Assembly (NCBI GenBank): GCA_009763385.1
Contig: CM019826.1
Span: forward strand, 99,928,848-99,992,847
DNA: 64,000 nucleotides
Direction of reading: 5' to 3'
Origin: Coix lacryma-jobi var. lacryma-jobi
Lineage: Eukaryota > Streptophyta > Magnoliopsida > Poales > Poaceae
The position numbers and the translations under genes are program-made. Numbering within the stretch: position 1 is the stretch's first letter; every line of letters begins with the position of its first letter. A model generated the notes under the pieces. That model was not told the DNA's origin, searched no databases, and was given only the letters and a program-made list of their open reading frames with translations. Shown here one piece after another: positions 58,801-64,000 of the stretch.

Positions 58801-59485
58801 AGTCCCTGGACCCATACCCTAGTTTTGATTTCAATGTTGTTAAGTTACCTAGATTGATTTCTCTCTTGTCAATAGAAAATGCCTTATAAAACTGTTCTCC
58901 CTCTTCAGTCCCCTAACATGTATTGTCCATCTATCTTGCATGCTGCATATTAAGCGATGACACTTACATTAAATCGGTAGCATAGAATGATAGAACACAC
59001 TACTAAAAATATTAATAGGAACATTGCATAGGGATCACATTTACTTATTAGTCAAATATAAGTGTCATAGACCTAGCTCATGGTAATTAATAACAACAAG
59101 ATCCACAAGATTCTCTACTTGCATGCACAAGATCATGTCACAATACTTACTGCAGATGCTTTTGGTTTAATCCTAGCAAACAAATCTAATACATTCCAAA
59201 GAAAACTAATACAGCAACGACCCTGTTAATTATGTACCTGTTCTCGATCTCGTCCTGAGACGAATGTACTGAATCTTGTGGATCTTGGCTGTCATGGATT
59301 GTGTCGTCGTTGGACAAACTCTTTTCCCGAAAGAGCGAAGCCGTCGCCTTACATCTGGTGGGCGCGACCATGGAAGGTGCAGTCGTTGGTGTCACCATGG
59401 TTGTAGGCAGCATCGCCGACGCAGGTGTGCGCAGCGTTGTCGACGATGAGGGGGTCCCCCTTGTCGCGTCGCTCGACGTCGGCAT
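55895..59485 (-). pseudogene. TNPA-like (Ptta/En/Spm, Transposase_24) gene of CACTA-2
   Basis: Minus-strand multi-exon gene. The first exon is 59485-59238 (Ser/Thr/Pro-rich start MPTSSDATRG). Later exons are about 58912-58527, 57870-57620 (VGENARTFTDEIVMFTRKR), 57530-57324 (KGRRATLSATAKAYSSYEER), 57226-57132, about 57055-56955 (RDPVTGEEPNDLDLWYITH), 56850-56402 (long Gln/Glu coiled coil) and a last exon ending at 55895. The central exons are the Transposase_24 domain. A TAA at 58679-58681 and a TAG at 56278-56280 interrupt it, but the domain exons are otherwise clean. The exon 1/2 junction does not keep frame as drawn, so an exon may be missed. Confidence 0.78.
57835..58010. repeat. Tandem duplication, about 87 bp, spanning a splice acceptor
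   Basis: gggtaccac...ttcttcccattttctga(g/t)cctattccatg at 57835 recurs at 57922. The unit contains the 5' end and acceptor of the TNPA-like exon at 57870, so a decoy acceptor lies just upstream of the real one. Confidence 0.8.
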
Positions 59486-61590
59486 CTAGGCCGGGAGATG
59501 GGAAGACGATCGAAAACACAGTGTGGTGGCGGCGGCGGCGTCTGTGGAACCCTAAACGAGCGAAAAGGGATTAATTAAGAAGGGATTTGAGGAGTGGGCC
59601 TATATATCAACGCAGCGGTTCAGCTTAAACGTGGTCATTGGCGCGTTAGTTTGGCACTCTTGCTAAATAATTTCGGAGGGAAAAAATGGCGCCACTTTTG
59701 GTTCCCACTCATCAGCGCGCCGGCTACAAAATTTGGAAAGAAAAAAATCAGGCTTGCTTTTGAACATAGGCACGCGTTTGTAGTTAGTTGCTGGCGCTCA
59801 TGACGTGATCTTCTGGCCAAGTTTAGTTTCAGAAATTTCCAAAAATAGCTGGCTAAGAAAATACGCTAAAATTTATATTTTGGGATGTGCCCCGAAAACA
59901 CTTAATAAAATAAAGGATCTATTAATTTTCTAAAATTTGTCCAAGAATGTTTTCGAGTTTGAAAAATACAACTTTCAAATCTAGATTGGATTGGGGAAAT
60001 TTAATCTCTGAATAAGAATTCCCTAACTCTGTGCCACTCCCAATATGTTACAAATGTATTTTTCATCTGTTTCACAGGCCTGTTGCATTGCTTTCCTATA
60101 AATGTTGCAGTCAGATTTTTGGACAGTAATTTGGATGTGTAGCACAACTTTCACCAAATCACTTGAAACTAAATCTCAGAGGTTTGTAGTGTTGAGGAAA
60201 AAGTATCAACCAATTTTGAGAAAGTGGACATGCTTATAAAGGCACTCGTCTCTCACACATGTCCTAGTCACTATGCAAAGAGATGTAGAGGGATATGAGG
60301 ATGTGTAGCACAACTTTCCCCAAAACCACTTTTAGCTTTTTTGGGATGTTTATGTAGGTGACTTTTGATGTTGTGTGCACCTGGGCATTTTTTGGACAAA
60401 GTTTACCTATTACTATAATTATTTGTTGATTTTCTAAAGGAAAAATGAAATAAATACCTAAAGTCCATAGAAAATTCTAAAAATTTGCATGGGCATATAA
60501 TTTAGGTGTGTTATGATGAGAAAAAAGTATCAACCAATTTTGAGAAAGTGGTCATGGACATGCTTACAAAGGCACCTATCTCTCTCACATGTCCTAGTCA
60601 CTATGCAAAGAGGTGTAGAGGGATATGGGGATGTGTAGCACAACTTTCCCCAAAACCACTTTTAGCTTTTTGGGATGTTTATGTAGGTGACTTATGATGT
60701 TGTGTGCACCTGGGCATTTTTTGGACAAAGTTTACCTATTACTATAATTATTTGTCGTGCAAATAAAAAAAGTTACAAAGTGCAAATCAAAAAAGTTGCA
60801 TGGCATGTGTCTCTAGCTTTTGTTGAAATGAAGTTCATATAGTGGTCTCTAGCTAGGATTAAACTAAGTAGTTGACAATTAAGTTATATTCAGTTAAGTA
60901 TTTTGTGAAACTGCATGATCTGGGCGAAGCTGATAAGTAGTTTACAACTTGTTGAATTCTTGTTGTTTGGCAATGTACTAAAAGGGGGGTCAAAATTTGC
61001 GCTAGTGCACTCGAGCATGCATGCACTTGCATGGAGGGCCCAATCTGTGCAACAAAAATTTTGTGTGTAACAAAAAAATTTTGCAGCCAATATAGGCCAT
61101 TCTCCCACTATGTTACAAGTGTAATTTTCATTTGTTTCAGACATTTCAGAGGCGTGTTGCAAAGCTTTCCTACAAATGTTGCAGAGTCAGATTTTGGGAT
61201 ATTGCATGTCAGTATGTTTCATGCTGCAAGTTTATGATCATAACTTGTTTGTATCTGTCTACTAGCTTGGTTCATATGGTAATTGAGGCCAAGTTTAGTT
61301 CAAAAAAGGCCCACTAAAATTTGTTCATTGAACCAGTTTGAAGTTTTACAACTAAAGTAGGAGCTTCCAAATTGTGCAAAAAAAATCACCAAACAAAAGT
61401 TGTCCAAAACCTTCTCACTCCCGAAGTACATTTAGTTTAGGAAATTTCCAAAAACTTTCAGCTAGCTACAAAAAAATAAAAAAATGCACCTAAACCAAGG
61501 ATCGAACCCAGCAGCTCAAGTACGTTTAGTTTAGGAAATTTCTGTCTATGTTTAGGAGGTGAAACTACATCTAAACCTGGCCGCCACTAG
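59486..61590. other. Intergenic region between divergent CACTA-2 genes
   Basis: Must contain both promoters. No gene is supported. It holds a 324-bp-period direct repeat (60193-60755) and another pair, about 60047-60122 and 61108-61198, sharing tgttgca(ttg/aag)ctttcct and aaatgttgcag. Confidence 0.6.
60193..60755. repeat. Imperfect direct repeat, 324-bp period
   Basis: tatcaaccaattttgagaaa at 60204 recurs at 60528. Each copy runs about 235 bp, through acatgtcctagtcactatgc and tgttgtgtgcacctgggcat, to attactataattatttgt. Confidence 0.88.
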
Positions 61591-61778
61591 TACGCACGTC
61601 TTTGCGCCACCAATCGAAGCAACTTCAATTCATCGTCGATCTGGATTGCGAAAGGAAAATTTTGAAGGTAACTCGATCAACAATAATCTACATCTATACG
61701 CGGCCAACTTAGTGTCTCATATGCCCTAGTTCATGCATGCTATAGATCATGATCGATCTCGTCTATATGCAGATTTGA
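61591..61778 (+). other. Probable 5' untranslated exon and intron of the TNP2 gene
   Basis: A GT donor after gaaaattttgaag (61669) and a tatgcag acceptor ending at 61772 would splice a leader exon to the start at 61779. Inferred from splice signals only. Confidence 0.45.
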
Positions 61779-64000
61779 ATGTCATCAAACGAAGATAGGA
61801 GTTGGATGCGCTTGCCTTGACATTCAGAGGAGTGGAAGGCCAAATTCCGAACTTTTGTTGAATCCTTTGGCACATCAGCAAATCTGACTGGTGGATCTAT
61901 TATGTGCCCATGTTCTCAATGTCAATGCATGACAAGATTTAGTGATGTGTTTCAAATCCATCTTCATTTAGTTTCTAAAGGGTTTGCTGATTGTTACATC
62001 AATGAATTTGAACGACAACAAACTTCTTCATCAAATGAGGGACGTGTCAATCCTGGTGCCGATCCTGATCTGAATCCAGATATAACAGAACTTGAAGATA
62101 CTGTAGGCAATGATGAAGCAATACCCCCTTATTTTGGAGAGGACGATGAAGAAGACATAAGCGATGACCCTGCTGCCACTAATACTATGATTAGAAACAT
62201 TATCAGTGCCTCTATACATGGAGAAAGGCATGATGATGACAAACCAAATAAGGATGTAGAGATATTTTTGAAATTATTAGAGGAGGCTAAGAAGGAATTG
62301 TATCCAGGATGCAAAGAGGCAACTAAGGTTTCTTTTATCGTGCAACTTTTTCAGATAAAGTGCATGTATGGTATTAGTAACGCATGTTTGGAGGCCATAC
62401 TCAAACTGTTCTCAAGGATTCTCCCAGAAGGCCATTGTATCCCTGACTCCTTGGATAAAGTGCAAAAGGTGGTTCGAGATCTAGGCTTGGACTATGTCAA
62501 GATACACGCCTGCAAGAATGATTGTGTGTTATTTTTTAAGGAAAATGAAAATCTGCAGGAATGCCCCACATGTGGGGAGTCTAGGTGGAAAGTTGTCGAG
62601 AACTCCTCCAATGGTGCTACTATCAAGAAGCGGCTTCCAGTGAAGATCCTACGCTACTTTCCTCTTATTCCTCGGCTACAAAGAATGTATATGTCGAAGA
62701 GCACATCGGAGGACATGCAATGGCATAAGAAAGAGAGGGTCAATGATCGAAAAATGCGTCACCCTGCTGACTCGAAGGCATGGCAGCACGTGGATAACAA
62801 ATATAGGTGGTTTGAAAAAGAAGCTCGTAATGTTAGGCTGGGTCTTGCTTCGGATGGCTTCAATCCCTTTGGGATGCAAAGTACAACCTACTCCATATGG
62901 CCTGTTGTCTTAATACCTTACAATTTGCCTCCTTGGTTGTGTCAGAAACAATCAAACTGGATGATGTCAATGTTGATCCCTGGTCCGAAATCTCCTGGAA
63001 TGGATATTGATGTATATTTGAGGCCTCTTATATTAGAGCTCAAGGTGCTTTGGGAAGAAGGTGTTAGAACATGGGATGCACAAACTAGGAAAAACTTTAG
63101 ATTACGTGCTATTTTACTTTGGACAATTAATGACTTCCCAGCATATGATATGTTGTCTGGTTGGAGCACGAAAGAAAAGTTTGCATGCCCATATTGCCAC
63201 AAAGATACTGATTTTTTATGGTTGAAGCACGGGAGAAAGCACTGCTACATGGCCAGTCGACGTTTCTTACCCTTGGACCATATTTGGCGCTAGAACATGG
63301 TCAGCTTCAACAACATGGTCGAAACCAGGGAGGCACCAGTACCACTGACTGGTGCACAGGTACTTGAGCAGTATGAAAGTTTTGAACAAGTGAGTTTTGG
63401 AAAGACATTGACCAAAAAAAGGAAGCGCGATGATGATGAAAGATGGCACAACTGGAGGAAGAAGAGTATTTTTTTGAGCCCCCATACTAGTCTTCTTTGC
63501 TCATTAGGCATAATTTGGACGTCATGCACATTGAGAAAAATATATGTGAATCCATATTAGGCACTCTGCTAGAATTGGATGGTAAGTGTAAGGATGGAGA
63601 GAAGGCCCGGCTTGACATGCAGCAACTAGGGATAAGACCAGATCAACATCCTGTGATCAAGAAAGATAAGTATACCTTGCCAGTAGCCTTGTACAAGTTA
63701 GATAAGGATGAGAAGGATAATTTATGCAAATTTCTATATGGAGTGAAAATGCCTGATGGGGTCTCCTCCAATATAAGAAGATGTGTAGACCTAAAAGCAT
63801 GTAAGGTGTCTGGCTTGAAATCTCATGATTACCATCTAATTTTACAGAAACTGTTACCCTTAGTGGTGCGGAGGATTTTGCCACAACAAGTTGTCGTTGC
63901 ATTGATCCAGCTTAGTAATTTCTTCGATGAACTATGTTCCAAGGAGCTGGTGGAAGCAGACTTGGACAAACTTAGTACTACAATTGTTGATACTCTATGC
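61779..64000 (+). pseudogene. TNP2-type CACTA transposase (Transposase_21), disabled, runs off the window
   Basis: Start ATG 61779 gives MSSNEDRSWMRLP, the N-terminal transposase-associated zinc region (CPCSQC near 61902). It is interrupted by TGA 61818-61820 in the same frame as the long frame to 63293. The core includes CPTCGESRW (about 62565), the acidic-residue motif GLASDGFNPFGMQ (about 62840-62880), GPKSPGMDIDVYLRPL (about 62980-63030) and FACPYCHK. TAG 63291-63293 interrupts it. A base lost from the T run 63469-63475 shifts the frame and TAG 63488-63490 follows. The frame then stays open to 64000, including VMHIEKNICESILGTLL. Family role: cutting and joining at CACTA ends. Confidence 0.92.

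Larger units (their letters stand above)
54536..64000. mobile_element. CACTA-2: second En/Spm-type transposon, continues past the window
   Basis: The left end CACTACAAGG at 54536 is preceded by aga, the expected 3-bp duplication half. Subterminal repeats follow to about 55330. Inside are a TNPA-like gene on minus (59485-55895) and a TNP2 transposase gene on plus (61779 onward), transcribed away from each other. The right end lies beyond 64000. It inserted into or beside the gypsy LTR. Its subterminal repeat (gttgcaac/ttgccac type) is unlike that of CACTA-1, so it belongs to another family. Confidence 0.85.

Noticed and set aside
61902..61904. ATG at 61902 as the native TNP2 start
   Set aside because: Family-like sequence continues upstream in the same frame to ATG 61779 across a single TGA, so the upstream start is the ancestral one.

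Overview
The window is plant nuclear DNA, most likely from a panicoid grass. The evidence is GT-AG introns, CACTA elements carrying the TTTGCCGAGTGC-type subterminal repeat known from maize and sorghum, PIF1-type Helitrons, and Ty1/copia and Ty3/gypsy elements with tRNA-Asp-type primer sites. The species cannot be named from sequence alone. I found no convincing single-copy host gene. Nearly everything recognisable is a mobile element, and many of these are nested.

Layout. 1-4441: unassigned DNA with a 40-bp GC-rich minisatellite. 4445-9810: CACTA-1, with both ends and a GAT target duplication; its catalytic TNP2 core is missing. 10287-29885: Helitron A. A second Helitron of the same family (B, 10360-15840) sits inside A's AT-rich 5' leader. 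B carries a decayed copy of A's first gene exon and a captured host C2-domain gene fragment. A carries an intact-looking 12-exon gene (16948-20054, 686 codons) for a tandem C48/Ulp1-like protease, followed by a six-exon Rep/Helicase gene (21515-27258) broken by nonsense codons and an 11-bp duplication. 32006-40229: a minus-strand Ty1/copia element, internally deleted and split inside reverse transcriptase by a 3.1-kb solo LTR with a 5-bp target duplication. 40230-54535: a minus-strand Ty3/gypsy gag-protease element with three LTR copies in tandem. Its right LTR is interrupted by a young plus-strand gag-only element (47400-54060; 1897-bp LTRs, target duplication ACCAC). 54536-64000: CACTA-2, running off the right edge, with divergent TNPA-like (minus) and TNP2-like (plus) genes.

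How the parts work together. The Helitron Rep/Hel would nick and unwind DNA for rolling-circle transposition. The adjacent C48-type gene is the most unusual item: it recurs, decayed, in the nested Helitron, so it appears to belong to this Helitron family. It keeps His, Asp, Gln and Cys at Ulp1 spacing in its first domain, while its second domain is a duplicated copy in which Cys has become Ser. The retroelements lack parts of their own machinery and would have to be mobilised in trans. Disabling stops across unrelated elements are mostly TAG, as expected if methylated CAG decays to TAG.

All family assignments come from motifs read by eye; no database search was possible.
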